54,396 nt of DNA from positions 1 to 54,396 of the forward strand of contig JAMOVK010000033.1 of assembly GCA_027067775.1 (NCBI GenBank), in the 5' to 3' direction. A model generated the notes under the pieces. That model searched no databases, was not told the DNA's origin, and saw nothing but the letters and a program-made list of their open reading frames with translations. The stretch comes from Deltaproteobacteria bacterium. GTDB taxonomy: Bacteria > Desulfobacterota > Dissulfuribacteria > Dissulfuribacterales > QOAL01. Below are positions 26,738 to 35,410 of this stretch, in pieces (positions within the stretch are counted from its first letter, which is position 1; each line of letters opens with the position of its first letter). A program made the translations under genes and the position numbers.

Positions 26738-29146
26738 ATGGGGCTTTCCAGAAGAGAGTTTATTAAAAGGACTGCCGCCTTAACAGCGGCATCATATGTA
26801 GGAATGAATCTTCCTTTTACTAATGAAAAAACTGTTCATGCTGCAGACGCTGACAGCTGGCACAAGGGAACCTGTAGACTGTGTGGTTCTGGCTGCCGGC
26901 TAGAGCTTGGAGTCAAAAACGGCAGAGCAGTGGCCCTTAGAGGTATTCCGGAATCAAGGACCAACAAAGGCTACCTCTGCATGAAGGGAATGCTTTTTTA
27001 TAAGCTGATGGGCAACAACCACCCTGAAAGGCTTAAAAAACCCCTTTACAGGGCCAGGAAAGACCAGCCGTTTAAGGAAATATCTTGGGATGAGGCCCTT
27101 GACATTGCAGCAAAGGAGTTTGCCAAGGCGGTCAAAAAATATGGCAATGACTCTGTTGCATACTATGGATCGGGACAGGCCCTAACCGAAGAGACCTATA
27201 TCTTTCAAAAGGTTATGAGGGGCGGACTTCAGACCAACAATGTTGAGGGTAACCCACGGCTTTGTATGGCCAGTGCTGTTGGTGGATATATTACATCCTT
27301 TGGAGCAGACGAGCCCATTGGCAGTTATACCAACTTTGAAAGGGCAAGCTGTTTCTTCATCATTGGCAGCAACACTGCCGAAGCCCATCCTGTGCTCTTC
27401 AGAAGGATAATGCGAAGGAAGCTCGACAACAGAGACAGGGTAAAGGTCATCAATGCAGACCCAAGGGTGTCCCCTACTTCAAGAATTGCCGATCTTCACC
27501 TACAGTTTGAACCAGGAACCGATCTCGCCCTTTTAAATGCAATGGCGTACGTAATTCTTGAAGACAAACTTTATGATGAAGACTTTATCAACAACTACGC
27601 TGTCTTTCGCATGGGCAAAGAAAAGAAGCAGGTTGATTTTAAAAAATATAAAGAATTCATCAAAGACTATACTCCAGAAAAGGCAGCTAGAACTTGTGGT
27701 GGTAACATAACACCAGAAAAGATCAGAAAGGCTGCCCACTGGTTTGCAAAGTCTGAAGGTACCATGTCCCTTTGGACCATGGGAATTAACCAAAGAAAGC
27801 GTGGAGTATGGGCAAACAACCTTATCCACAACCTCCATATCTTGACTGGTCAGCTTTGCAAGCCAGGCGCTGACAGTTTTTCTCTAACTGGCCAGCCCAA
27901 CGCCTGCGGTGGTGTGCGAGAAGGTGGAGGACTATGCCATATCCTTCCAGCCCACAGGCTTGTAAAGAAAGACAAGCTCAGACATGAGGTTGAAAGGTTA
28001 TGGGGCATCCCAGAAGGTCGCATCCCGCCCAAACCTGGCTATCATACAGTAGCCATGTTTGAGGCGGTCAATCAGGGCAAAATCAAGGCCATCTGGATCA
28101 ACTGCACAAGTCCGGCCCAGTCCCTTCCAAACTGCGACAAGTACAGAAAAGGCATGAAACGTGAAGACGTGTTTATGGTTGTCACAGACATCTTCCCAAC
28201 AAAAACCACAGAACTTGCAAATCTCATATTGCCCACAGCGTTCATCTTTGAAAAAACAGGTGTCTATGGCTGTACGGAAAGACGCTCACAGCTTACTGCC
28301 AAGGCAGTGGATGCACCAGGAGAGGCAAAACCCGAGGTATGGATGGTAAGAGAATGGGCCCTTAGACTTGCAAAGGAGCTTAAGGACCCAGTTATCAAAA
28401 AGTGCGTAGAACCGTTTCTTGGTAAAGAACCAGACTACGAGCTTCCCAAGGCCATATGGGACGAGTATACACAAAAACTTACCAAAGGCCGGGACAACGA
28501 TCTGAGGGGCGCAACTTACGAGGTGCTTGAAAAACTACCAGACGGTGTCCAATGGCCAGCTCCCACTAAAGAGTGGGCCCTTAAAGGGGGAACCGACATC
28601 AAATTCGTAAGAGGATTGGATCCCCTTGCAGACAAGCATGCAAAAAACGAGCTGCCATTCCAATTCTATGGCCCTGCCCATCCAGACAGGAAGCTGTGGA
28701 TCTGGCTAAGGCCGCAAAAGGGGCCAGAGGAAATGCCAGATTCCCAGTATCCCTTCTATCTGTCCACGGGCAGAATCATAGATCACTGGCATACAAGCAG
28801 TATGACAGGCCGCATCAAAGAACTCATGAGGGCAAATCCATATGCCTATGTAGAAATCAACCCGAAGGATGCTGAAAAACTCGGGATAAAGCCAGGAGAT
28901 ATGGTAGAGGTGGTATCAAGAAGGGGCAGAAATGTACTGCCTGCAAAGGTCTACGTTGGCCCATGTGAAGGCATGGTGTTTGTATACTGGCACGACCAGG
29001 ACGAAGACAGAATGATAAACCGGGTTACAAAGGATGCCTTTGATCCAGGGTCCAAAGAGCCTGAATTCAAGATATGTGCTTGTCGTATAAAAAAGGTCTC
29101 GGGCCCTAAACCACTAACTCCGTTCCTGGTCCAGTTAAAGGCGTGA
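26738..29146 (+). CDS. napA: Periplasmic nitrate reductase catalytic subunit (monomeric type)
   Basis: Reduces nitrate to nitrite at a bis-MGD molybdenum centre. The 802-residue protein has a Tat signal (SRREFIKRTAA, about 4-14). A [4Fe-4S] site is formed by Cys46, Cys49, Cys53 and Cys81 (CRLCGSGC then LCMKG). The molybdenum-ligand Cys176 is in GNPRLCMASAVGGY. NapA family phrases continue through the protein: FGADEPIGSYTNFE, MGINQRKRGVWANNLIHNLH, FSLTGQPNACGGVREGG, GRIIDHWHTSSMTGRI and DPGSKEPEFKICA. The ATG at 26738 is chosen for its AAGGAGG site and Tat signal. Absence of a NapB gene fits the monomeric Desulfovibrio-like branch. Folding would depend on NapD, encoded downstream. Confidence 0.93.
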   Translation: MGLSRREFIKRTAALTAASYVGMNLPFTNEKTVHAADADSWHKGTCRLCGSGCRLELGVKNGRAVALRGIPESRTNKGYLCMKGMLFYKLMGNNHPERLKKPLYRARKDQPFKEISWDEALDIAAKEFAKAVKKYGNDSVAYYGSGQALTEETYIFQKVMRGGLQTNNVEGNPRLCMASAVGGYITSFGADEPIGSYTNFERASCFFIIGSNTAEAHPVLFRRIMRRKLDNRDRVKVINADPRVSPTSRIADLHLQFEPGTDLALLNAMAYVILEDKLYDEDFINNYAVFRMGKEKKQVDFKKYKEFIKDYTPEKAARTCGGNITPEKIRKAAHWFAKSEGTMSLWTMGINQRKRGVWANNLIHNLHILTGQLCKPGADSFSLTGQPNACGGVREGGGLCHILPAHRLVKKDKLRHEVERLWGIPEGRIPPKPGYHTVAMFEAVNQGKIKAIWINCTSPAQSLPNCDKYRKGMKREDVFMVVTDIFPTKTTELANLILPTAFIFEKTGVYGCTERRSQLTAKAVDAPGEAKPEVWMVREWALRLAKELKDPVIKKCVEPFLGKEPDYELPKAIWDEYTQKLTKGRDNDLRGATYEVLEKLPDGVQWPAPTKEWALKGGTDIKFVRGLDPLADKHAKNELPFQFYGPAHPDRKLWIWLRPQKGPEEMPDSQYPFYLSTGRIIDHWHTSSMTGRIKELMRANPYAYVEINPKDAEKLGIKPGDMVEVVSRRGRNVLPAKVYVGPCEGMVFVYWHDQDEDRMINRVTKDAFDPGSKEPEFKICACRIKKVSGPKPLTPFLVQLKA

Positions 29147-29178
29147 TAATTGAAAATCCAAGGCCATAAGAAAATGGA

Positions 29179-29210
29179 GGGTCGGTGCATACAATGCATC
29201 GGCCCTTTTT
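29179..29210 (+). terminator. Rho-independent terminator after napA
   Basis: GGGTCGGTGCAT (29179-29190) pairs with ATGCATCGGCCC (29194-29205) around an ACA loop, 12 pairs including two G-U, followed by five T. It separates napA from the downstream accessory genes and overlaps a GTG that would otherwise extend the next open frame. Confidence 0.85.
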
Positions 29211-29223
29211 ATCAATGGATTAT

Positions 29224-29895
29224 ATGCACCAAAAAACTATGAAAAAATTTTTTATCATCATTTCATTCTTGTTAAGCATCTGTGTTATGCCAGCTTATGC
29301 TGAGGGTCCTGAATTTTTCTTTAGTCACGGCAAGGGAAAAGAATGTGCTGAAAACTGGCTCTTCATGGAAAAACTGTTGGACGAAAACGGCATCAGGTGT
29401 CGGGAAGTAAAACAGATAGCAGGCTTTCCCTATCTCAGGGGCAACCAAGAGATACTGGGCCTTGCATCCAAGATCTCAACCAAATACGCGGAACACAAAT
29501 GGCTAGAGCTCCTGCGAAGGATAGACCTTCAGGCCAGATATGCTGAGCTTTCAGCCCTTGATGAATCCAAACTTAAAAGTTTTTGCTCAAAAGCCAGAAT
29601 TGATTGCAGCCAAGGCAGAATTAGGGCCTATATAGCCAGATGCTCTGCAATAATCATGGGAGATGAAAAGACTAATCACAACTTTATGAAAATCCTTAAA
29701 GAACATGCGATCAGATCTCTAAGTAGCAATACCAGCTCTGGGAAAGCCAGGTGTTTTCAAGATCCCAAAACCCTGGATGGTGTTGCTGGACCTGATGTGG
29801 TCTCTTCCATTTTTATACCACCTCCAAAGACAAAAACATCTGTGGGAAGGCTTCAAAAGCGCATCCAGCTTCAAAAAAATGTCAGACCATATTAA
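29224..29895 (+). CDS. Unrecognised secreted protein between napA and napD
   Basis: I do not recognise a family. The 223-residue product has a signal peptide (FIIISFLLSICVMPAYA, cleavage near residue 26). The mature part has six cysteines (41, 59, 121, 128, 140, 177), no CxxCH motif and no further membrane segment. The first part (FFFSHGKGKECAENWLFMEK, GIRCREVKQIAGFPYLRGNQ) looks like a compact fold. The middle is helical (about 75-165) and the tail is basic and proline/lysine-rich. The ATG at 29224 has a weak GGAT upstream; 29239 is an alternative. It is 12 bases before napD and after a terminator, so it should be made with NapD, NapG and NapH, suggesting a periplasmic maturation or electron-transfer role. 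Confidence 0.75.
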   Translation: MHQKTMKKFFIIISFLLSICVMPAYAEGPEFFFSHGKGKECAENWLFMEKLLDENGIRCREVKQIAGFPYLRGNQEILGLASKISTKYAEHKWLELLRRIDLQARYAELSALDESKLKSFCSKARIDCSQGRIRAYIARCSAIIMGDEKTNHNFMKILKEHAIRSLSSNTSSGKARCFQDPKTLDGVAGPDVVSSIFIPPPKTKTSVGRLQKRIQLQKNVRPY

Positions 29896-29907
29896 AAGGT
29901 TAAGCAT

Positions 29908-30168
29908 ATGCCAATTGGTGGATTTGTTATAAACGTAGACCCGGAACGGATTGAGGAATCTCTTGTCAGACTAAAAGGTCTGGCGGGAGTGGAAATTCAC
30001 GGTAGCGACTCCAAGGGAAACGTGGTTGCTGTACTTGAGTCTGCCACCTCTGAGGATATGGAAAAGATGGTAAAGGATATCATGAAGATAGAAACAGTAT
30101 TTAGTGTAGGACTCACCTACTTTCACGCAGAAGATGAAGTCGAGAAAAAAGAGTATAGAAAAAAATAG
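29908..30168 (+). CDS. napD: NapD chaperone for NapA
   Basis: An 86-residue cytoplasmic protein with the NapD/TorD-like ferredoxin fold: GGFVINVDPERIEESLVRLK, then GVEIHGSDSKGNVVAVLES and VFSVGLTYFHAED. NapD binds the Tat signal peptide of NapA and holds it back until the molybdenum cofactor is inserted. Length and strand pattern fit the family (about 85-95 residues). Its end overlaps the start of napG by 35 bases, showing tight coupling. Confidence 0.88.
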   Translation: MPIGGFVINVDPERIEESLVRLKGLAGVEIHGSDSKGNVVAVLESATSEDMEKMVKDIMKIETVFSVGLTYFHAEDEVEKKEYRKK

Positions 30169-30775
30169 ATCAAAAAACAATTCGCGCAGGTCTTTTCTAA
30201 AACTTTCTGCAGCTGCAGCTGTGCTTGTTGGCATTTCAGAAAAAGGCCAGGCTTTTACCATCAAGGGCTCTCCAGTAAAGACCAATGTCCTTAGGCCACC
30301 TGGAGCAGTACCAGAAGAGATATTTCCTTCAAAGTGTATCAGATGCGGCAGATGCGTTGAGGTATGCCCTTATAAGGCTATTAGGCCACTTGATATACGT
30401 TCTGGAATTTATGCAGGAACCCCGCTCATCTTTGTAAAAGAGGTCCCATGCTATCTATGCATGAAGTGCGTTGAGGTATGCCCTACCGGTACATTGCGTC
30501 CCATAAGCCAAGAAGAAACCAGAATGGGACTTGCCGTGATAGACAAACATGCATGTATTACATGGAATCAGGAACTGGCCCTTTGCAGAACCTGTTACAA
30601 TGTCTGTCCCTTTAAAGAGAAGGCCATCAAGCTGAACGAACTAAGACCTGTTGTAATCGATGAATACTGTACCGGCTGTGGCCTTTGTGTCCATGGCTGT
30701 CAGATAACACAGCAAAATGGGAAAAAAGCTATAAATATAGAGCCAATTTACGCATACAGACCTGTTAAGTGGTAA
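30134..30775 (+). CDS. napG: NapG-type periplasmic ferredoxin with four [4Fe-4S] sites
   Basis: Electron carrier between NapH and the periplasmic reductase, 213 residues. A Tat signal (NSRRSFLKLSAAAAVLVGI) is followed by four cysteine clusters: CIRCGRCVEVCP, CYLCMKCVEVCP, a group around CRTCYNVCP, and CTGCGLCVHGC. LRPPGAVPEEIFPSKCIRCG is a typical NapG/MauM start. The ATG at 30134 lies within the end of napD. napH follows directly; NapGH act as a quinol dehydrogenase in many nap systems. With napC also present, two routes from quinol to the periplasm are encoded here. Confidence 0.9.
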   Translation: MKSRKKSIEKNRSKNNSRRSFLKLSAAAAVLVGISEKGQAFTIKGSPVKTNVLRPPGAVPEEIFPSKCIRCGRCVEVCPYKAIRPLDIRSGIYAGTPLIFVKEVPCYLCMKCVEVCPTGTLRPISQEETRMGLAVIDKHACITWNQELALCRTCYNVCPFKEKAIKLNELRPVVIDEYCTGCGLCVHGCQITQQNGKKAINIEPIYAYRPVKW

Positions 30776-30780
30776 AACAT

Positions 30781-31584
30781 ATGGCCAAGCGTTCCAAAAG
30801 ATACACTCCCTTAAGACTTCTGACACTGTCTTCAGCCTTTCTGCTAATCCTGGTTACACCCTATCTCAACATGCGTTTTCATTTTAATTTTATTCAGGGA
30901 TGGTTTCAGAGCCTGAGTATTGGCAATTTGTGGTTTGTTTCTCCTCTGGAAGGGCTTGAAAGCATACTCACCTCGAGATCCATTTACGGTCCCTTGTTGG
31001 TTGGCATGCTTACTCCAATAACGCTTGCTCTGCTTCTTGGCAGGGTATTTTGTAGCTGGATCTGCCCAATAAGTTTTTTAAGCGAGGTAACAGACTGGAT
31101 TATTCGACTATTTACGAGAAAGAAACACAGGCCTTTTGGTTTAAGACTTCCCAGAAGGGTATTCTGGTTTGCACTTATTGGCGAAATACTGATTGCCTTG
31201 ATTATAGGTGCTCCAATATTTGTCTTTTTGTCGCCTCCTGGTCTGGTTGGAAGGGAAATAATGATGATAACCCTATTCAAGACCATTGCCATAGAAGGTG
31301 TTGTTGTTGTTATAGTGCTGGCCATGCATGTGTTTTCAAAGAGGATGTTTTGCCGCTACTTTTGTCCTCTTGGAGCACTTCTTGCCCTTATTGGAATAAA
31401 AAGAAGACTTATAATAGAGGCTGATCTTGACGAATGCCTCAAATGCAACATGTGTAAAAGGGCATGTCCCCTTGGCCTTGATCCACAAAAAGGAGAAGGC
31501 ACATCACCATATTGTTGGAACTGTGGAAAATGTACTGAGGCATGCAAGGCCTCAGCCCTTGCATTTAAATGGAGAGAATTTTAA
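30781..31584 (+). CDS. napH: NapH-type membrane ferredoxin protein
   Basis: Inner-membrane quinol-oxidising partner of NapG, 267 residues. It has about four membrane helices (near 12-30, 70-90, 125-150, 160-180). CSWICPISFL and CRYFCPLGALLALIG are the CxxxCP motifs characteristic of NapH/NosR-type proteins. Two C-terminal [4Fe-4S] motifs follow: CLKCNMCKRACP and CWNCGKCTEACKA. The ATG at 30781 follows the napG stop by five bases; an in-frame GTG at 30769 would overlap it. It is the last recognisable nap gene. No napF, napB or napL was seen. Confidence 0.9.
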   Translation: MAKRSKRYTPLRLLTLSSAFLLILVTPYLNMRFHFNFIQGWFQSLSIGNLWFVSPLEGLESILTSRSIYGPLLVGMLTPITLALLLGRVFCSWICPISFLSEVTDWIIRLFTRKKHRPFGLRLPRRVFWFALIGEILIALIIGAPIFVFLSPPGLVGREIMMITLFKTIAIEGVVVVIVLAMHVFSKRMFCRYFCPLGALLALIGIKRRLIIEADLDECLKCNMCKRACPLGLDPQKGEGTSPYCWNCGKCTEACKASALAFKWREF

Positions 31585-31677
31585 TCAGTTGCCCTTTTTG
31601 AAAAAACTATTCCTTTTAAAGAAAATCCTGCAGATTTTTAGTGAACAATTCCTGGATAGACCTTAACATACCTTCGT

Positions 31678-32346
31678 ATGTCAAAGGGCAAGAAGAAAAA
31701 GAGACAAAGGACCTGTTTGCTCCAGGCCCAGCGCATATCCTTTCCAGAAGAACGCGGGTTGCCTTGGCTTTCAATGCTGATGGATGCCTACTTTATTGCA
31801 GATAAGGGCATCGCGCTTGAAATCTCAAAAAGGATAAAGGCCGGGGAACGCCTTGCCTGCAAAAAAGGATGTTCAACCTGTTGCATTACTCATGTAACCA
31901 TTCCTGTATATCCACTGGAGGTTGTGGGTATATACTGGTTTGTTATAGAAAAAATCCTGGGGCCGGAAAGGGACATAATCAAAAGGCAACTTGCATCCTT
32001 TGAAAAAGGCAAAGGGTGTCCCTTTCTGGTCGATGGGGCATGCGCCATACACCCTGTAAGGCCTCTTGCCTGCCGTCACTTCAACGTATTCAACAAACCG
32101 TGCAGTCCTGGAGAAGACCCTTACTACACCAGACGCAGGGACGTGCTAACTCCAAACGAGAGATTCAAGCAAAGAGCCCTGGCGGCCATGTTGCCTTTTC
32201 ACGGAGTAAAAGAACCATCAGAAAAAAAACGGCTTGCACGGGCAGGTATTCTCGACTCCATGGTAAAAAATATGCAAGAAATAGAATGGGAAAATCTGGC
32301 AAGGAGAATGGACGGCCATATTCTTTCTAAGACAAGGACAGGATAA
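31678..32346 (+). CDS. YkgJ-family cysteine-cluster protein
   Basis: A 222-residue soluble protein of the UPF0153/YkgJ type, thought to bind zinc or an iron-sulfur cluster through eight conserved cysteines. CKKGCSTCCITHVTIPVYP, CPFLVDGACAIHPVRPLACR and a later FNKPC are visible, the standard order for the family. No specific reaction is established. The start at 31678 has no evident ribosome site, so an internal start is possible. It follows napH by 93 bases in the same direction and may be read with it. Its end abuts the convergent DUF2892 gene with no spacer. Confidence 0.8.
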   Translation: MSKGKKKKRQRTCLLQAQRISFPEERGLPWLSMLMDAYFIADKGIALEISKRIKAGERLACKKGCSTCCITHVTIPVYPLEVVGIYWFVIEKILGPERDIIKRQLASFEKGKGCPFLVDGACAIHPVRPLACRHFNVFNKPCSPGEDPYYTRRRDVLTPNERFKQRALAAMLPFHGVKEPSEKKRLARAGILDSMVKNMQEIEWENLARRMDGHILSKTRTG

Positions 32347-32595
32347 TCATCCGCCATTCTTTTCCTTATCCATTTTATTAAGAGGCTCGACCCCAAAAAT
32401 ACTGTTCAAGATCACAGCCATGGGACAAAATCCTGTTAGAGCAAATACTATCATGTTTAGTCCGGCTAGTATTGGCAGGATGAACCAGTACTTGCTAACC
32501 AAAAGTCCTAGTATGATGCCTCCAAGGACGACGATACCGGCAATGAGCCATATTATCCTTTCAAGATACCAGCGATGGGTTGGTGCTCTGTACAT
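32347..32595 (-). CDS. Small DUF2892 membrane protein (YgaP-like membrane domain)
   Basis: An 82-residue protein with two membrane helices (about 13-33 and 38-58). The family signature GFCPMAVILNSIFG follows in the C-terminal part. This is the membrane module found alone or attached to rhodanese in YgaP. The free-standing form is common in Desulfobacterota and other anaerobes; its function is unknown. It lies 34 bases downstream of the potassium-channel gene and is probably in the same transcript. Confidence 0.8.
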   Translation of the reverse strand: MYRAPTHRWYLERIIWLIAGIVVLGGIILGLLVSKYWFILPILAGLNMIVFALTGFCPMAVILNSIFGVEPLNKMDKEKNGG

Positions 32596-32629
32596 TTTTT
32601 ATTCCTCATGATTTCAAATTGACTTTTTC

Positions 32630-33646
32630 TTAGATCTCCTCCGGCACTGCATGGTGCCCTGCCATTTCCAGCACCTTTCTCACTCCACTCTTCGTTCCCA
32701 AGACTATTATGGTGTCTCCTGGCTCAAGAGGTTCATCAGGAGACAGTTGCAGGGTCAAATGCCCTCCCCTCTTTTTTATGGCAAGAACCGTCACCCCTGT
32801 TCTCTCCCTGAGTGATATCTCCTTTAGCGCCTTCCCTGCAAGATCGGAGTTGGGCATTATCTCTATCTGTTCTATGTCCAGATCAAAACCGACACTATGG
32901 CTGGCAAGATCAAGAAATTCAGTCAGGGTTGGCTTTAAAACTGCCAAGGCCATTCTGGTAGCACCAATCTTGTATGGACTGATAACCTTTGTAGCACCAA
33001 CTCTAAACATCTTTTTTTCTGCGTTTTCGTCTTCAGCCCTAGCAACTATCACGAAACGGGGATTAAGGGATCTGGCAGATATTGTGATATAGACATTAGC
33101 CGCATCTGTACTAAGTACTGTAATAAGCCCCTTTGCTCGTTTGATGCCTGCACGAAGCAGAGTCTCGTCAAGGGTGGCATCCCCTTTCAAATAGTAGAGT
33201 CCATTTTCAGCAGCCAGCTTTATCGCAGACTCTTTGTTGTCAATCACCACCACAGGAAACCGCCTCATCTTTAACTCATTACAGATAACCCTTCCCAAGC
33301 GGCCATAACCGCATACAATATAGTGATGGTTAAGCTTACTTATCTTCTTTTCCATGCGTCTTCTACCGATAAGCCCCCTTATATGTCCTTCAACTATGGC
33401 CTCTGCCAGTGTCCCAACCGCATAGAAGAAGAGACCGACACCAAGGGTAATAAGGATAATGGTAAAAATTCGTCCAGAGTCGCTTAACGGCCTGACCTCC
33501 TTAAATCCTACGGTAGTAAGAGAGATGGCCGTCATATAAACCGAGTCAAGAAACGTCCACTTTTCTATAAAAATGTAACCTGCAATCCCTGCAGCCCACA
33601 AGGATACAATAAGCAGAAAAACTATGAAAATTTTTTTGGTCAACAT
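32630..33646 (-). CDS. Potassium channel with RCK (TrkA-N/TrkA-C) domains
   Basis: A 338-residue 2TM channel of MthK-like layout. The first helix (about 5-27) is followed by a pore loop with filter-like TTVGFKE, where the classical sequence is TVGYG. The second helix is at about 60-85. The RCK domain then shows the Rossmann motif IVCGYGRLGRVICNELK and DNKESAIKLAAENG. A TrkA-C domain (about 245-330) ends the protein. The altered filter makes strict K+ selectivity uncertain. Gating by NAD(H), Ca2+ or nucleotide cannot be decided. The gene lies between pgi (57 bases) and the DUF2892 gene. Confidence 0.88.
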   Translation of the reverse strand: MLTKKIFIVFLLIVSLWAAGIAGYIFIEKWTFLDSVYMTAISLTTVGFKEVRPLSDSGRIFTIILITLGVGLFFYAVGTLAEAIVEGHIRGLIGRRRMEKKISKLNHHYIVCGYGRLGRVICNELKMRRFPVVVIDNKESAIKLAAENGLYYLKGDATLDETLLRAGIKRAKGLITVLSTDAANVYITISARSLNPRFVIVARAEDENAEKKMFRVGATKVISPYKIGATRMALAVLKPTLTEFLDLASHSVGFDLDIEQIEIMPNSDLAGKALKEISLRERTGVTVLAIKKRGGHLTLQLSPDEPLEPGDTIIVLGTKSGVRKVLEMAGHHAVPEEI

Positions 33647-33703
33647 GGACCCAGCCCCACCCAGAATAAAGAAAAGCTTTAATTCATAACAGTGGAATGG
33701 GCA

Positions 33704-35383
33704 TCAGAGCCTTGCTGCCCTTGATAAGACTTTAGCAAAACTCCTCAATCCCAACTTGTAGTCAGATGGAAGATGAACATGTATTACCCTACGGTTGATC
33801 TGGTTAAGGGCCTCAAAATCACCAACAGCCTGGGCAAACTGAATATGCCAGAAGGAAACCCCAAATCCTGGAACAGGCTCATAGTCCTTGGAACGTTTTC
33901 TGGTAAATATTATAAACGCTCCGGAAATCGGCCCGCCCTTATGGAGCTGTCCGGTTGAATGCAGGTATCTAGGACCATAACCCATCACGGTGGCACAACC
34001 TCGCTCCTGACGTACCATGTGCCGCATCTCAGCAACCACCTCATCTACCACAGGATCATAAGGCAGATATGCTAAAAAGCCCATATATCCCCAGGTTGGG
34101 AGCACATTGAAAATATCCCTTAAAGTCCGAGCTAAACCCTTCATTGAAACAGCCAGGGTATGTGAGGGTCTGAAGTTGATCTGACTCTGAGGGTCTACCC
34201 AGAATTTAAGAGGCATCTTGCCATCCTTGATGTAACGATCTAGGATAATGCGCGTCATTTCCTTGGCAACCTTAACATCGGGTTCGTCAAAGGCGTTTAC
34301 CCCGATAAAATGGCATGCAAGGGCAGTAGCAAATTCCCATAAAAAGACCTGCGCTCCTATGTCATAGATGTCATCAAGCAGGAGGACATGTACTGGAAAA
34401 TCTGCCTCTCTTAATTCATTAACGAAGGCATCAAGAGAACGTTCCTTAGAGGTCTCCTTCATGCGCATATAGACAAAAATGCGTTCACCTCCATAAAACC
34501 CAGGAATCCCTGTTGATTCTCCTACAATGGGTACAAGTCCTAAAGTGTCCTTGCCACTGCTTTCTGCAATAAGTTGCTCAAGCCAGAGGCCAAAGGGCTT
34601 GATAGGAGGATCTGCAAGAAGGGTCAACTTGTCACGACTTTGAGCGCCAAACAGGCCCATAAAGGCCCCAAGAATATAGCCCGGATTTTCATTATACGGG
34701 ACCTCCGGTCGGCACTTTTGCCTCATCTGGTCTGCCCTGTCTATAAGAAGGTCAAGATCAAGGCCCAAAATGGCTGCAGGGATCAGCCCAAAATATGAAA
34801 GCGCAGAATACCTTCCCCCAATATCCGGGAAGTTTAAAAAACAGCGTGAAAATCCGCGCTCTTCAGCAAGTGCCTCTAAGGGGGTACCAGGGTCTGTTAT
34901 TGCCACAAAATACTTGCCTGGCTCAGCCACCTTTGAATTCATCTTTTCCCAGAAATAGTTGAAAAGGGCCTGAACCTCAGTAGTCGTACCTGACTTGCTT
35001 GCCACTATAAAAAGGATATCATCCAGCCCCTCGGATTCAACCTTTTCAATCTCGTCTGGATCTGTGGTATCCAGCACTACTAATTCCGGGAAACCTTCTG
35101 CCGGACCAAATATCTTTGATAAGACAAGTGCAAAAAGGCTGGATCCTCCCATTCCCAAAAGGCAAACCCGACGGTAACCCTCATCCTTGACAGACAGGCC
35201 AAAGCCTCTAATCTCCTCTAACTTGTCCTTTATCCTGTCTATAACATCAAGCCAGCCTAGACGGTTTAAGATAAGCTCGTAATCGTCTTCGTTCTGGGTC
35301 CAGAGGCTTGGATCTTTGGCCCATAGCCTTTCTATGGTCTTTTGCCTTTCCTCATCTGATAGTTTATCCGGTCTGACAGTCAC
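33704..35383 (-). CDS. pgi: Glucose-6-phosphate isomerase (Tal-PGI branch, stand-alone)
   Basis: Interconverts glucose-6-phosphate and fructose-6-phosphate. The 559-residue protein has two SIS domains: LLGMGGSSLFALVLSKIFGP with VASKSGTTTEVQALFNYFWE, and the C-terminal part with FVNELREADFPVH and QLHKGGPISGAFIIF. These resemble the isomerase half of bifunctional transaldolase/phosphoglucose isomerases more than classical Pgi, but no transaldolase domain precedes it here. Start is GTG at 35383 with GGGGGAGG upstream. It heads the minus-strand run with the K+ channel and DUF2892 genes and lies 28 bases after mlaC. Confidence 0.88.
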   Translation of the reverse strand: MTVRPDKLSDEERQKTIERLWAKDPSLWTQNEDDYELILNRLGWLDVIDRIKDKLEEIRGFGLSVKDEGYRRVCLLGMGGSSLFALVLSKIFGPAEGFPELVVLDTTDPDEIEKVESEGLDDILFIVASKSGTTTEVQALFNYFWEKMNSKVAEPGKYFVAITDPGTPLEALAEERGFSRCFLNFPDIGGRYSALSYFGLIPAAILGLDLDLLIDRADQMRQKCRPEVPYNENPGYILGAFMGLFGAQSRDKLTLLADPPIKPFGLWLEQLIAESSGKDTLGLVPIVGESTGIPGFYGGERIFVYMRMKETSKERSLDAFVNELREADFPVHVLLLDDIYDIGAQVFLWEFATALACHFIGVNAFDEPDVKVAKEMTRIILDRYIKDGKMPLKFWVDPQSQINFRPSHTLAVSMKGLARTLRDIFNVLPTWGYMGFLAYLPYDPVVDEVVAEMRHMVRQERGCATVMGYGPRYLHSTGQLHKGGPISGAFIIFTRKRSKDYEPVPGFGVSFWHIQFAQAVGDFEALNQINRRVIHVHLPSDYKLGLRSFAKVLSRAARL

Positions 35384-35410
35384 GTGCCCTCCCCCTTTAT
35401 CCCCTTATTT

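Noticed and set aside
29185-29223. Upstream GTG start extending the unknown nap-linked protein
   Set aside because: The GTG lies inside the napA terminator hairpin and would put extra residues before a clear signal peptide.
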